Assembly (NCBI RefSeq): GCF_029891575.1
Contig: NZ_JARZHF010000002.1
Location: forward strand, 248,001-312,000
Length of the DNA: 64,000 bases
Direction: 5' to 3'
From: Salipaludibacillus daqingensis
GTDB lineage: Bacteria; Bacillota; Bacilli; Bacillales; Salisediminibacteriaceae
Both the position numbers and the translations under genes were made by a program. The notes beneath the pieces were generated by a model that was given only the letters and a program-made list of their open reading frames with translations, was not told where the DNA came from and searched no databases. This document shows, in pieces, positions 11,457 through 21,114 of this stretch; position 1 is the stretch's first letter, and the number at the start of each line of letters is the position of its first letter.

Positions 11457-14216
11457 TTAGTAATGATTTACAATTGTATCTGTGCAGTCTGGACACAAAC
11501 CAGGATGATCTGCGTTTGTTCCTAGTTCTTTAGAAACTATCCAGCAACGCTCACACGTTTCGCCTTCTGCGCGACTAATCGCCACAGCTAGGGAATCATA
11601 AGTCTTTGCTTCACTAGATGCTTCCGCAAGACTTCCAGCAATCGTTGCACCAGAAGTAATGAATAACTTATTCAAGTCTTCAATGGACTCAAGCAACTTT
11701 CGATCTTCTCCATCTGCGTATACTGTTACATTTGCATGGAGAGTTTTCTTAATACCCTGATCATTTCGTGCATCCTCTAAACCTTTTAACACGTCATCAC
11801 GCAACACCATGAATCGGTCCCACTTCTCACAAAGTTCCGATACATCCTCATAAACATGAGTTTTAGGCATATCTGTTAATTGCACACTGTCTTCTGTCAC
11901 TGCTGGAATGTGCTTCCACACTTCATCAGCTGTATGAGAAAGAATTGGTGAAACAAGTTTCACTAGTGCCGATAACGTTTCATACATCACTGTTTGAATG
12001 CGGCGACGGCCAAGATGATCAGCATGTTTAATATAAAGCGTATCTTTAGCAATATCCATATAAAAGGAACTTAATTCTACCGTGCAGAAATTATGAACCT
12101 TGTTATAAACGGCTGCAAATTGATACTCTTCATACCCTTTTTTCACATCACGAACTAATTCGTTTAGTTTTACCATCATATACTGATCTACCTCTGAAAG
12201 GTTATCAAATGACACGGCATTCGCTTTCGGATCGAAATCGTGCAAATTTCCAAGCAGGAAACGGAACGTGTTACGAATCTTTCGGTACACTTCTGCTACT
12301 TGTTTTAAAATATCATCGGAAACACGCACATCTGCTTGATAATCCACAGAAGAAACCCAAAGGCGTAATATATCTGCTCCAAGTTGCTTCATCACTTTAT
12401 TCGGAATAACGACATTTCCTACCGACTTACTCATTTTTTTACCTTTCCCATCAAGAGTAAACCCGTGACTAATCACTGATTTGAAAGGAGCTTTTCCTGT
12501 CACAGCGACAGATGTAGATAATGATGAGTTAAACCAACCACGATACTGGTCAGAACCTTCTAGATAAACGTCAGCTGGTCGAACGAGATCATCCCGCTCT
12601 TCTAGAACAGCTTGGTGAGACGAACCAGAATCGAACCAAACGTCCATGATGTCTGTTTCTTTTGTAAACGTTCCATTTGGACTTTGCTCAGAAGTGAATC
12701 CTTCAGGAAGCAAATCTTTCGCATCCCATTCGAACCAGATGTTTGAGCCATGTTCACGGAACAAGTTCGACACGTGAGTGATCGTTTCATCGGTGATGAT
12801 CGGTTGCTCATCCTCTCCATAAAAAACTGGAATTGGAACTCCCCAAGCTCGCTGACGGGATATACACCAGTCACCACGATCACGAACCATATTAAACAAT
12901 CTCGTTTCGCCCCACTTTGGTAACCATTCCACTTCTTGAACTTCTTTCAATAAATCTTCCCGGAAATCTTTGATCGACGCAAACCATTGTGCTGTTGCTC
13001 GGAAAATAACTGGTTTTTTTGTGCGCCAATCATGTGGGTACGAGTGAGTGAAGAAGTTTAGTTTTAACAATGATCCAACTTCTTCTAACTTTTCCGTGAT
13101 TGGCTTATTAGCAGCATCATAGAAAAGACCTTCAAACATCGGTGCTTCTTCTGTGAAAACACCTTTATCATTTACTGGACATAATACATCTAAACCGTAC
13201 TTTTGACCGACGATGTAGTCGTCTTCCCCGTGTCCTGGTGCCGTATGAACACAACCTGTACCTGCTTCTGTTGTCACATGGTCTCCAAGAATAACTAGCG
13301 ATTCTCTATCGTACAGAGGATGTTTTGCTTTCGTTTTTTCTAACTCTGACCCTTTAAATGTTTTTTCGATTTCATAACTTTCCCATTCCAATTCTTTCTC
13401 TAACTCTTCAACGAGATCTTTTGCGACAATTAGTTTACTGCCATTCACATTAACTACCACATATGTTAACTCTGGGTGCAATGCAATCGCTAGGTTAGCT
13501 GGAATCGTCCAAGGAGTTGTTGTCCAAATGACATATTTTTCATCGCCTGCTAATACACCATTGCCATCTGTTACATCAAACGCTACATAAATTGATGCAG
13601 AACGTTTATCATGATATTCGATTTCTGCTTCTGCCAAGGCAGACTCAGAAGAAGGTGACCAATATACTGGTTTTTTCCCTTTGTAGATGTAACCCTTTTT
13701 AGCCATATCTCCAAAAACTTTAATTTGCTGCGCTTCATATCCGTGAGTTAATGTCACATAAGGATTATCCCAGTCCCCACGAACGCCAAGTCGTTTAAAC
13801 TGTTCACGTTGGCTGTCGATTTGTTCTAATGCATACTCTTCACACTTTTGACGGAATTCTGCGATCGATAACTTCTTCCGATCCACTTTTCCTTTTTTCG
13901 TAAGAGCTGTCTCGATTGGAAGCCCGTGTGTATCCCAACCTGGAACGTAAGGAGCATGGAAACCGCTCATTGATTTATATCGAACAATAAAATCCTTCAA
14001 CACTTTGTTTAACGCGTGTCCCATATGAATGTCACCATTAGCATAAGGAGGGCCGTCGTGTAAAACAAACATCGGTCTACCTTTTGTTCGCTCTTGTACT
14101 TTTTCATAAATTCCAATATCATTCCACTGCGACTGCATGTCTGGTTCTCGATTGGGAAGATTCCCGCGCATCGGAAAATCTGTTTTTGGCATTAACAATG
14201 TTTCTTTATAATCCAT
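11457..14216 (-). CDS. ileS: Isoleucyl-tRNA synthetase
   Basis: Class I synthetase charging tRNA-Ile (919 aa, cytoplasmic). The HIGH-type motif appears as [10 protein letters not shown] near residue 60, the KMSKS loop as [11 protein letters not shown] near residue 595, and the editing (CP1) domain lies between. The C-terminal zinc finger has two CxxC pairs (CERC and CPDC) within the last 35 residues. This is the ordinary bacterial type 1 length. The ATG at 14216 has AGGAGG 7 nt upstream. Expression is governed by a T-box leader. Confidence 0.97.
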   Translation of the reverse strand: MDYKETLLMPKTDFPMRGNLPNREPDMQSQWNDIGIYEKVQERTKGRPMFVLHDGPPYANGDIHMGHALNKVLKDFIVRYKSMSGFHAPYVPGWDTHGLPIETALTKKGKVDRKKLSIAEFRQKCEEYALEQIDSQREQFKRLGVRGDWDNPYVTLTHGYEAQQIKVFGDMAKKGYIYKGKKPVYWSPSSESALAEAEIEYHDKRSASIYVAFDVTDGNGVLAGDEKYVIWTTTPWTIPANLAIALHPELTYVVVNVNGSKLIVAKDLVEELEKELEWESYEIEKTFKGSELEKTKAKHPLYDRESLVILGDHVTTEAGTGCVHTAPGHGEDDYIVGQKYGLDVLCPVNDKGVFTEEAPMFEGLFYDAANKPITEKLEEVGSLLKLNFFTHSYPHDWRTKKPVIFRATAQWFASIKDFREDLLKEVQEVEWLPKWGETRLFNMVRDRGDWCISRQRAWGVPIPVFYGEDEQPIITDETITHVSNLFREHGSNIWFEWDAKDLLPEGFTSEQSPNGTFTKETDIMDVWFDSGSSHQAVLEERDDLVRPADVYLEGSDQYRGWFNSSLSTSVAVTGKAPFKSVISHGFTLDGKGKKMSKSVGNVVIPNKVMKQLGADILRLWVSSVDYQADVRVSDDILKQVAEVYRKIRNTFRFLLGNLHDFDPKANAVSFDNLSEVDQYMMVKLNELVRDVKKGYEEYQFAAVYNKVHNFCTVELSSFYMDIAKDTLYIKHADHLGRRRIQTVMYETLSALVKLVSPILSHTADEVWKHIPAVTEDSVQLTDMPKTHVYEDVSELCEKWDRFMVLRDDVLKGLEDARNDQGIKKTLHANVTVYADGEDRKLLESIEDLNKLFITSGATIAGSLAEASSEAKTYDSLAVAISRAEGETCERCWIVSKELGTNADHPGLCPDCTDTIVNHY

Positions 14217-14293
14217 GTTGATTCCTCCTGATTTTTGTAAAATAAAGTTAAATTAAATCTATATAATAAAACCCATATAACCACGTTAAAAAC

Positions 14294-14580
14294 AAAAAAA
14301 CCTCCTCATCCACATAGGGACGAGAAGGAATACCCGCGTTACCACCCTTATAAGTATCGTTTTCTAATGAAAACAACCACTCACTCAGCATGATTTATCG
14401 GTCATGAACCGGCATAGTTTACTAAAAAGAACCTCTTTTTTTCAATATGCAGCTCCAGGGGGATATTCAAAATAGTTGGACATCGATCTCTCACCATCAT
14501 CGATTCGCTTTGGTCACCATTCTATTTTTACTGACCCTTTCAACGCCTTTATATAGATTATCGTCCATATGATCGGAAAT
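14294..14580 (-). promoter_or_regulatory. T-box leader controlling ileS
   Basis: The minus-strand leader carries the T-box sequence AAGGGTGGTAACGCGG (14349-14334), whose GGT can pair with the 3' end of uncharged tRNA. It is followed by a terminator, CCTTCTCGTCC with GGATGAGGAGG (14328-14318 with 14311-14301) and a T7 run at 14300-14294. Upstream lies a long stem I region with GGAGCTGC and candidate AUC specifier codons, for example within AATATCC. Isoleucine starvation should favour antitermination. Confidence 0.9.
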
Positions 14581-14603
14581 TAGTCCTATCATTTTGTTTT
14601 TTA

Positions 14604-14633
14604 AGTATATGATAAGTTCAATTTCTACGTCAA
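14604..14633 (-). promoter_or_regulatory. SigA promoter of the ileS T-box leader
   Basis: TTGACG (14628-14633) and TATACT (14604-14609) with an 18-bp spacer, directly upstream of the T-box leader and between divIVA and ileS. Confidence 0.75.
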
Positions 14634-14640
14634 GAACCTG

Positions 14641-15144
14641 TTAAATATTTTCGTAGGATTCCTCTTCTTCTCGCTCTTCAGCTGTTTGACTTAAGTCATC
14701 CCAATCATCGTTATTTAACATTTCCAACTGGGCTTCAAGAAGCATGCGGAAACGCGTACGATAAACGGAAGCTTGTTTTTTCAGCTCTTCAATTTCAAGT
14801 GAAACTTTTCTCGATTTAGCAAGAGCTTCATTGATAATTCGATCGGCATTTTTTTCAGACTCTTTAATAATAAGTTTTGCTTCTTTGTCTGCATTTCGTT
14901 TAACATCCTCAGCCGTTTCTTGCGCGACTAAAATGGATTTGTTTAATGTCGTTTCAATATTAGAGAAGTGAGTTAGCTTATCTTCTAATTCTTGCACACG
15001 GTCATAAAGTTCTTTCTTTTCACGAATAACCATTTCATAGTCTTTAATAATTTGATCTAAAAATTCATTTACTTCATCTTCATCATAGCCGCGAAAACCT
15101 CTAGTAAACTCCTTGTTATGAATATCTAATGGAGTTAATGGCAT
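14641..15144 (-). CDS. divIVA: Cell-division initiation protein DivIVA
   Basis: Coiled-coil protein (167 aa) that binds negatively curved membrane at septa and poles, positions Min proteins and anchors the chromosome during sporulation. The N-terminal lipid-binding domain is clear (MPLTPLDIHNKEFTRGFRGY) and a long coiled coil runs from about residue 30 to 150, followed by an acidic tail ending EEEESYENI. The start at 15144 gives the canonical MPLTP N-terminus and has GGAGGTG upstream; the frame could extend four codons. It ends the ylm operon, before the ileS promoter. Confidence 0.96.
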   Translation of the reverse strand: MPLTPLDIHNKEFTRGFRGYDEDEVNEFLDQIIKDYEMVIREKKELYDRVQELEDKLTHFSNIETTLNKSILVAQETAEDVKRNADKEAKLIIKESEKNADRIINEALAKSRKVSLEIEELKKQASVYRTRFRMLLEAQLEMLNNDDWDDLSQTAEEREEEESYENI

Positions 15145-15225
15145 ATGGAAAAACACCTCCGAATGTTTAATGGTATGTACATGGTTTCGACATATTTAGG
15201 GAATATCCCTTCATACGACACAAAA

Positions 15226-15999
15226 TTATTTTGGAAAACCTAATACAAGTCTCTGTTTATCTTTTTTCGTCTTGCCTTCCATTTCGATGATTTCACATCT
15301 GCCGTGACCTCTCATAGAAAGGACATCGCCTTGTGTTAGTGAGAAGGAAGGGTCATCAACAAGTTTCCAATTCACTTTCACACTTCCATTAACAATGGCA
15401 GGTTTAACTTTAGATCTGGATAAATGAAAAGCTTCTGAAATAACAGTGTCCAATCGCATAGATGACACTGTAACAAACGTTTCTTCTAAATTTTTTACTT
15501 GTTTGATTACATTTTCTTCAGATAAAGCCTTTAGTTCTACTTTTGCTTTTCCGACGGATTGAAAATTGACGAGCACGTAATCAGCCACTTCTTGTGACAA
15601 CACCATTTGAAATCGGTCATCACTTGATAGGATGTCTCCAAACTTATCACGCTTCATTCCGATACTCATTAATGAACCTAAAATTTGAGGGTGATCAATC
15701 GATACAAACTTGCTAGGGTAACGTAATTCAAATGCCGCAACTTGAAAATCTTCTTTTTCAGGACTCATATAGTCAGGATATAGCAGTGCTCTTTTTCTTT
15801 CTACTCCATCCTGACCACCCCAAAACTGAACGTTAACGTCATCATGATTGCCAATTAATTGTTGAACAATTTTTTGCTGCCTAGGATCTAAAAAGTCGGT
15901 TAACTTCCAACGATACTCTTCTTCAACAATGGACTTCCAGTCCAACACTTGATCAACAAAAGAGTGTTCCTCTTTACGAAAATGTTCATAGATAGACAT
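15226..15999 (-). CDS. ylmH: S4-domain RNA-binding protein YlmH
   Basis: YlmH (257 aa) has an S4 RNA-binding domain at the C-terminal end (about residues 178-240, RLDTVISEAFHLSRSK). In B. subtilis the family has been linked to rescue of stalled ribosomes; that role is knowledge of the family, not seen here. The ATG at 15999 follows AGGAAG at 8 nt; a GTG three codons upstream is too close to that site. It lies between ylmG and divIVA. Confidence 0.9.
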   Translation of the reverse strand: MSIYEHFRKEEHSFVDQVLDWKSIVEEEYRWKLTDFLDPRQQKIVQQLIGNHDDVNVQFWGGQDGVERKRALLYPDYMSPEKEDFQVAAFELRYPSKFVSIDHPQILGSLMSIGMKRDKFGDILSSDDRFQMVLSQEVADYVLVNFQSVGKAKVELKALSEENVIKQVKNLEETFVTVSSMRLDTVISEAFHLSRSKVKPAIVNGSVKVNWKLVDDPSFSLTQGDVLSMRGHGRCEIIEMEGKTKKDKQRLVLGFPK

Positions 16000-16015
16000 A
16001 AACAACACTTCCTAT

Positions 16016-16279
16016 TTATAAGAAAAGACTAAATAAATACCTTACCCCATCCATTGCAAAACGAAGAGCAAACAACGCTACAATTGGTGAAATATCAATC
16101 ATTCCTAATGGAGGAATGATTTGCCTAAACGGAGCAAAAAACGGTTCTACGATTTTACTAATTGTTTGTCCGAATGATGACTCTCTAGCATTTGGAATCC
16201 ATGACATAAAGATGTATATAATACATACAAACCAATAAATTTGCATAGCTTGTAAAATAACATTTGCAACTACTCCCAC
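16016..16279 (-). CDS. ylmG: YggT-family membrane protein YlmG
   Basis: Small membrane protein (87 aa) with two hydrophobic segments separated by the family loop (WIPNARES, then EPFFAPFRQIIPPLG). The YggT family is associated with division genes; its molecular role is unclear. GTG start at 16279 with GGAAGGTG upstream. It lies 16 bp after sepF. Confidence 0.9.
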   Translation of the reverse strand: MGVVANVILQAMQIYWFVCIIYIFMSWIPNARESSFGQTISKIVEPFFAPFRQIIPPLGMIDISPIVALFALRFAMDGVRYLFSLFL

Positions 16280-16295
16280 TATTTTTCACCTTCCT

Positions 16296-16727
16296 TTATT
16301 GCTGTGATTCTTGAAACATTTCTGAAATCGATCCTGTCACGTCCACGTTATCCGGCGTGCAAAGAAAGATATTGTTACCAAGCTTTTGAATATCCCCTCC
16401 AATAGCGTATACTGTTCCGCTAAGAAAATCCACAATTCTTTTTGCTTGGTCCCTTGAAATTCTTTGAACATTAATAACAACGGCTTTGCGATTTTTTAAC
16501 TGATCCGCAATTTCTTGCACTTCATCATAACTATGAGGTTCTAGCAGGATCACTTTCGCCTGACTTTGAACACTACTTAAACTCACAATATTTCCTTTAT
16601 CTTTTCTTTGTGAATTCTCTGAAGGAGAGATTTCTCTATCTTGCAACTCATGCTCTACTTCTTGTTCATCTTCATTATACTCATCATCCAGTTCAAAAAA
16701 ACGTTTAAATTTTCTTTTCAAGGTCAT
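16296..16727 (-). CDS. sepF: Cell-division protein SepF
   Basis: SepF (143 aa) polymerises into arcs, tethers FtsZ to the membrane and helps septum assembly. An N-terminal amphipathic segment (residues 1-13, FKRFFEL) would bind membrane, an acidic linker follows (residues 14-45), and the conserved C-terminal domain starts near residue 55 ([14 protein letters not shown]) with the GDIQKLG motif. ATG start follows GGGGTG. It lies 16 bp after ylmE. Confidence 0.95.
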   Translation of the reverse strand: MTLKRKFKRFFELDDEYNEDEQEVEHELQDREISPSENSQRKDKGNIVSLSSVQSQAKVILLEPHSYDEVQEIADQLKNRKAVVINVQRISRDQAKRIVDFLSGTVYAIGGDIQKLGNNIFLCTPDNVDVTGSISEMFQESQQ

Positions 16728-16743
16728 GACATCACCCCGCTTT

Positions 16744-17427
16744 TTATTTGTCCTTACCTACTAGCAATGAACCAATTCGAATAAATGTTGCTCCTTCTTC
16801 TACTGCTATTTCATAATCATTCGACATACCCATCGATAACTCATGACAAGGAGCGTGTAGCCATTGTTTTTGTTCTACCGTTTCTTTTAACTCTCGCAAG
16901 TGTCTAAAAGCCGGTCGAAGACTTTCGGTATTTTCTACATAAGGGGCCATTGTCATCAAACCAACAACCTCAACAGCAGGGTATTTTTTAAGCTCCTCAA
17001 TAAAAGAAACGACTTCTTGAGGTTCAATTCCTGATTTTGATTCTTCGCCAGTAACATTCACTTGAACAAAGCACTTTATTTTTCTCTCTTCATCTAATCG
17101 TTTATTCAACTCTTTTGCTAATGAAAGACGATCTAATGAATGTATATAATCAAATGCATGAATCATATTTTTAACTTTCCTAGATTGAAGATTTCCGATG
17201 AAATGCCAGGAAACATCATCACCTATCGCTTCCCACTTTTCCAATCCTTCTTCCGTTCGATTTTCTCCAAGGTGAACGATCCCTGCTTGCACTGCTTCTT
17301 TCGCTTTATCAATCGTCACATATTTTGTCACTGCTACGATATGTATATCTTCAGGCCTTCTATTGGCACGATTACATGCTGCTTCAATCGATGCTTGTAC
17401 TTCTTGAAAATTATGTTTAACTGACAA
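16744..17427 (-). CDS. ylmE: YggS/PROSC-family pyridoxal-phosphate homeostasis protein
   Basis: PLP-binding protein (227 aa) with a single alanine-racemase-like barrel and no second domain; family members buffer PLP and affect amino-acid homeostasis. The PLP lysine is in VAVTKYV near residue 36, and the phosphate-binding end shows the conserved motif [14 protein letters not shown]. The start is TTG at 17427 with AAAGGAG 8 nt upstream. In B. subtilis ylmD precedes this gene; here the 210-bp spacer upstream holds only a promoter candidate. Confidence 0.93.
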   Translation of the reverse strand: MSVKHNFQEVQASIEAACNRANRRPEDIHIVAVTKYVTIDKAKEAVQAGIVHLGENRTEEGLEKWEAIGDDVSWHFIGNLQSRKVKNMIHAFDYIHSLDRLSLAKELNKRLDEERKIKCFVQVNVTGEESKSGIEPQEVVSFIEELKKYPAVEVVGLMTMAPYVENTESLRPAFRHLRELKETVEQKQWLHAPCHELSMGMSNDYEIAVEEGATFIRIGSLLVGKDK

Positions 17428-17534
17428 TCGACAAACTCCTTTCGAAAAAATGATCGAGATCCTTTTGTTTGATTTTGTAAATTCTTTATTCTAAAGCTAT
17501 CGAGCACGTTTGAATGCACGTTAGACTCTCTTAA

Positions 17535-17563
17535 AGTATAAAGAAAGTTTCTCCATCAAGCAA
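17535..17563 (-). promoter_or_regulatory. Candidate promoter of ylmE-sepF-ylmG-ylmH-divIVA
   Basis: TTGCTT (17558-17563) and TATACT (17535-17540) with a 17-bp spacer, in the spacer where ylmD would be expected. Confidence 0.5.
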
Positions 17564-17637
17564 TGATTTCCATGAAGGATCTCGATTATGTTTGAAATCT
17601 TGTAGAGTTTGTCCTACTCTATCTCTATATTATGCCA

Positions 17638-17913
17638 TTATTTTTGGAAATCGCCAATATTTGGGTCTGATACGACACCTTTTTTATCTAAGCGCACAAG
17701 AATAACATCAGACCCAATTTTCACAATATTTTTCCAAGGTACAATTGTCTCTTCATCTTTATGGAATAAGCTTTTCATACGTCCCCCACCTATAACAATC
17801 GCATCTACTCGCCCATACTCTAGGTTAATATCAATATCTGTTAAATGACCTAATAGCGTTCCATCAGCTAAATTTACAATATCTTTAGACTGAAGTTCTG
17901 ACATGTTTAACAT
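17638..17913 (-). CDS. ylmC: PRC-barrel protein, YlmC/YmxH family
   Basis: Small PRC-barrel protein (91 aa): LQSKDIVNLADGTLLGHL, then DAIVIGGG and the IVPWKNIVKIGSDVIL strand. The family is linked to sporulation gene clusters, with no defined biochemical role. The start at 17913 (MLNMSELQ) follows AAAGGGG at 8 nt; a longer in-frame start seven codons upstream has no such site. ylmA, which separates it from sigG in B. subtilis, is missing. Confidence 0.88.
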   Translation of the reverse strand: MLNMSELQSKDIVNLADGTLLGHLTDIDINLEYGRVDAIVIGGGRMKSLFHKDEETIVPWKNIVKIGSDVILVRLDKKGVVSDPNIGDFQK

Positions 17914-18194
17914 TATTTTATCCCCTTTCATCACGTTCGTTCTACCTTCATCTTATGCTTCGTAAAGGTCAGATATAATCATAAAGTTAGTCAATCTATC
18001 AAGTGAAATTCATTTAAAATATGACCCTTCTTTTTACCATCAAGAAAACGATCTTCCTATGAGTACAAGACGCACGCTTTTTTAACCCCCCTCAGCTTGG
18101 CCTCTCACAAGATTTATGACCCTCCCATTAACAAATTTGTATGCTAAGCTAACTAGATCATCATCTACTCTCTCATCAAACCTACGATCTATAC
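17914..18194. other. Intergenic region between sigG terminator and ylmC
   Basis: About 280 bp without a convincing gene, where B. subtilis has ylmA. I see AT-rich sequence and a TTGACT on the minus strand at 17987-17992 without a well-spaced -10 box. I recognise nothing else in it. Confidence 0.5.
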
Positions 18195-18225
18195 AAAAAA
18201 ATAACCTGTGATATCACAGGTTATT
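18195..18225 (-). terminator. Terminator of sigG overlapping its stop codon
   Basis: A perfect 13-bp inverted repeat (18200-18212 with 18213-18225) is followed on the minus strand by T7. The stem includes the sigG stop codon TAA (18223-18221). Confidence 0.9.
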
Positions 18226-19006
18226 CTCCAGCATATTTATTCATTTGTGAAATCGCTGCTTTTTCTAGACGAGACACTTGGGCTTGTGAAATACCAATTT
18301 CATCAGCCACTTCCATCTGTGTTTTCCCTTGAAAAAAGCGCATATCTAATATCGTTTTTTCTCGACTATTAAGCCGAACCATTGCTTCTTTTAAAGCAAT
18401 CTCTTCAATCCAATTTACATCTTTTAGTTTATCATCACTTATTTGATCCATCACATAAATAGGATCTCCACCATCATTATAGATTGGTTCAAATAATGAT
18501 ACTGGGTCTTGAATGGCATCTAAAGCAAACACTACTTCTTCTTTTGGTACCCCTAACACTTTCGCAATTTCTTGTACCGTTGGCTCTCCTTCTCTCTTCT
18601 TTTCACTCATCAAATTATCTCTTACTTGCAAAGCTTTGTAAGCAATGTCGCGTAACGACCTAGAGACTCGAATCGGATTATTATCCCTTAAGTAGCGTCT
18701 AATTTCACCAATAATCATCGGTACTGCATAAGTTGAAAATTTGACATTTTGTCCAAGATCAAAATTATCAATTGATTTCATTAACCCAATACAACCAACT
18801 TGGAAAAGGTCATCAACATACTCACCCCTGTTATTAAATCGTTGGATCACACTTAGTACAAGGCGTAAGTTTCCATTGACTAATACCTCTCTTGCCTCTG
18901 GATCACCTTCTTGCATTTGCTTAAAAAGGATACGCATTTCTTTGTTTTTTAAGACAGGTAGCTTGGACGTGTCAACACCGCAAATTTCTACTTTATTTCG
19001 TGACAA
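18221..19006 (-). CDS. sigG: Forespore late sigma factor SigG
   Basis: RNA polymerase sigma factor for late forespore genes (261 aa). Regions 2 to 4 are intact: NLRLVLSVIQRFNNRGEY and DLFQVGCIGLMKSIDNFD (region 2), VSRSLRDIAYKAL (region 3), and the helix-turn-helix TQMEVADEIGISQAQVSRLE (region 4.2). The start is TTG at 19006, giving the canonical MSRNKVEICGVDTSK (TTG read as Met). A GGGAGGG binding site lies 6 nt upstream but can be sequestered in a hairpin (19010-19063). It follows sigE by 130 bp. Confidence 0.96.
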   Translation of the reverse strand: MSRNKVEICGVDTSKLPVLKNKEMRILFKQMQEGDPEAREVLVNGNLRLVLSVIQRFNNRGEYVDDLFQVGCIGLMKSIDNFDLGQNVKFSTYAVPMIIGEIRRYLRDNNPIRVSRSLRDIAYKALQVRDNLMSEKKREGEPTVQEIAKVLGVPKEEVVFALDAIQDPVSLFEPIYNDGGDPIYVMDQISDDKLKDVNWIEEIALKEAMVRLNSREKTILDMRFFQGKTQMEVADEIGISQAQVSRLEKAAISQMNKYAGE

Positions 19007-19009
19007 TGG

Positions 19010-19070
19010 TTTCCCTCCCATCAGGAGATAAGTTACAAATTCAGTATCTCCTCAGGAGGGAAATTTATGC
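19010..19070 (-). promoter_or_regulatory. SigF-like promoter and SD-sequestering hairpin of sigG
   Basis: On the minus strand GCATA (19070-19066) and GGAGATACT (19051-19043), 14 bp apart, resemble a SigF promoter. The same DNA can form a long RNA hairpin: TTTCCCTCC/GGAGGGAAA (19063-19055 with 19018-19010) and GGAGATA/TATCTCC (19051-19045 with 19030-19024), loop 14 nt, with a small internal loop. The 3' arm contains the sigG ribosome binding site. A transcript starting at the SigF site would lack the 5' arms. Confidence 0.75.
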
Positions 19071-19136
19071 AGGTTCACTTGGATGAACTTAGTCGAAAAA
19101 GTGTGCTAAGCTATGTGGGAGAATGGCTCACTCAAG

Positions 19137-19856
19137 CTAAATCATTTTATTAAATTCTTTTTGAAGACGTCTAATAATTCTTTTTTCTAATCTGGAAATA
19201 TAAGACTGTGATATACCTAACATATCAGCGACATCTTTTTGAGTTTTTTCTTCTTCACCAGCAAGACCAAATCGGAGTTCCATAATTTGTTTTTCACGAT
19301 CATTTAATGACAGCAAAGCTTTAACTAATAATCTTCTGTCTACTTTTTCTTCCATGCCTCTCGTAATAATATCTTCTTCTGTACCTAATACGTCTGATAA
19401 AAGAAGCTCATTGCCATCCCAATCAATATTCAATGGTTCATCAAAAGAAACTTCTGAACGTAACTTATTATTCCTCCTTAAATACATCAAAATTTCATTT
19501 TCAATACACCTTGATGCGTAAGTAGCTAGCTTAATTTTTTTCTCAGGATTAAATGTGTTTACTGCTTTGATCAGTCCTATGGTTCCTATACTAATAAGAT
19601 CTTCGATATTAATACCTGTGTTTTCAAATTTTCTTGCAATATACACTACAAGCCGTAAATTGCGTTCAATCAAAACTGCACGGACTGATTCATCTCCATC
19701 AGGCAATTTACCTAATAAATAAGCTTCCTCGTCTTTTGATAAAGGCGGAGGAAGTGCTTCACTTCCTCCTATGTAAAATACTTCTTTTGGTTTTAAACCC
19801 AATTTGATTTTTATTTGGTACCACCAAAGTTTTATACGAATCGTATATTTTTTCAT
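19137..19856 (-). CDS. sigE: Mother-cell early sigma factor, pro-SigE
   Basis: Inactive precursor of SigE (239 aa). The N-terminal ~27 residues ([20 protein letters not shown]) form the membrane-associated pro-sequence removed by SpoIIGA; conserved sigma regions follow: [30 protein letters not shown] and the region 4 helix-turn-helix [21 protein letters not shown] at 19856 follows AAGGAGGAG. It lies 12 bp after spoIIGA and is co-transcribed with it. Confidence 0.97.
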   Translation of the reverse strand: MKKYTIRIKLWWYQIKIKLGLKPKEVFYIGGSEALPPPLSKDEEAYLLGKLPDGDESVRAVLIERNLRLVVYIARKFENTGINIEDLISIGTIGLIKAVNTFNPEKKIKLATYASRCIENEILMYLRRNNKLRSEVSFDEPLNIDWDGNELLLSDVLGTEEDIITRGMEEKVDRRLLVKALLSLNDREKQIMELRFGLAGEEEKTQKDVADMLGISQSYISRLEKRIIRRLQKEFNKMI

Positions 19857-19868
19857 TACTTCTCCTCC

Positions 19869-20780
19869 TTAAGCATGTTTTCGTTTTTGCATCATCTTTG
19901 GATGAAGGAGACATTCATGTTCTCCGTCTTCACCAAGAGAAATCGTACTTAATCCAACGAGAGTTTTTGAGCAATCAAACCCTTCTCCACTGTCATATAC
20001 AATTATTTTATCGGGTCTGATTGTCCACAAAAACTGTTGCTCTTTTCCGATCGTTCGATATGGAACGAGTGAAATTCGACCAGCATAGTGATCCGGAATA
20101 TCTGTTAAATTTTCAGGTTTTCGCTTTGAAAGTTGAACGAAATCTTCTGGTAAACGGGTCGATAATTTTGTCATATCAAGAATCATGATCGGTTTTTGTG
20201 AGAACGGGTCTGTTAGTTGATTTCCACTATCAATAAACCCTTTAAATTCATAGATTTCCTCATCAATTTCTAAATGAACATCCATTGTTTCATCGTAGCG
20301 AATTTTCACTGACTCTAAAGCATCAAATCTATTTTTAGCATAGAAAATCATTAGAGGAAAACCTACTACAACAAACAACCAGCTAATTGGGCTCCCAAAT
20401 TGATTACCTCTGGTCGCAAAAGTTCCTTGAATGAATGACTGATCAACTTGAAGAAAAAAATGAAGTCCAATAAGGCCTCCTCCAACAGCAAAATTCACAA
20501 AATAAAACATCAATAACGCTTGGACAAATGATTGAATGTGTTGAAAACGAAACGCAATTAAAATAATAAAAATCGAGTATATTCCTTTCATTATCGGATG
20601 AGTCATGAATTCTCCACCGGGATAAAATAAAAAGAAAATATACATTGAGGCAAACAAAGCACCTAGGACCAACCTTTTTTTCGTCGTTCTCTTTTTTAAA
20701 ACGAAAGAGGTTAACATGAGCAGAAGCAAATCGATTAAAAAATTTAGTAACCAAATGATATCTAAATAAATTGTCATCAT
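19869..20780 (-). CDS. spoIIGA: Pro-SigE processing protease SpoIIGA
   Basis: Membrane aspartic protease (303 aa) that cleaves pro-SigE in the mother cell after polar septation. Five hydrophobic segments fill residues 1-150, and the cytosolic domain has the single catalytic aspartate in FIDSGN near residue 184, so it acts as a dimer. I choose ATG at 20780; a GTG two codons upstream and an ATG one codon downstream are also possible, and AGGTGG lies 9 nt before the chosen start. Confidence 0.95.
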   Translation of the reverse strand: MMTIYLDIIWLLNFLIDLLLLMLTSFVLKKRTTKKRLVLGALFASMYIFFLFYPGGEFMTHPIMKGIYSIFIILIAFRFQHIQSFVQALLMFYFVNFAVGGGLIGLHFFLQVDQSFIQGTFATRGNQFGSPISWLFVVVGFPLMIFYAKNRFDALESVKIRYDETMDVHLEIDEEIYEFKGFIDSGNQLTDPFSQKPIMILDMTKLSTRLPEDFVQLSKRKPENLTDIPDHYAGRISLVPYRTIGKEQQFLWTIRPDKIIVYDSGEGFDCSKTLVGLSTISLGEDGEHECLLHPKMMQKRKHA

Positions 20781-20810
20781 TGCCACCGTCCACCTCTGAA
20801 TTTACAGATA

Positions 20811-20852
20811 AGTATAGCTCACAAAAACAACTAAGTCTGTCACTTTTTGACA
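20811..20852 (-). promoter_or_regulatory. Wide-spaced spoIIGA promoter with a 0A-box-like site
   Basis: TATACT (20811-20816) has its best -35 match, GTGACA (20838-20843), 21 bp upstream, wider than normal. The B. subtilis spoIIG promoter is known for a 22-bp spacing and activation by Spo0A. TGTCAAA (20846-20852), just upstream, matches the 0A box TGTCGAA at six of seven positions. Confidence 0.6.
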
Positions 20853-21050
20853 TGATAAACAAACTTATTTTCTGTTTTTTTAGATGTTTTTGTCACTCTT
20901 TTTAGTCTCTTCAAATCTAACAACTAAAAGCATAAAATATCCATTTTTCCCCATTGAAAATAATAGACGATTAACTTATAACTAATGTTTATCTATTAGA
21001 TTCAAATCTGTCTTACCACAACTTTCCTATAGCAACTCGAATGTAGACAT

Positions 21051-21095
21051 AAAAAAATAAGGTGTATGACCTTGTTGCTTGGTCATACACCTTAT
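21051..21095 (-). terminator. Terminator of ftsA-ftsZ
   Basis: A perfect 15-bp stem (21057-21071 with 21081-21095), 9-nt loop, followed on the minus strand by T6-7, starting 20 bp after the ftsZ stop. The rest of this 334-bp spacer, up to the spoIIGA promoter, shows nothing recognisable; bpr and its neighbour, found here in B. subtilis, are absent. Confidence 0.92.
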
Positions 21096-21114
21096 AAGTG
21101 ATACAAATAGATAG

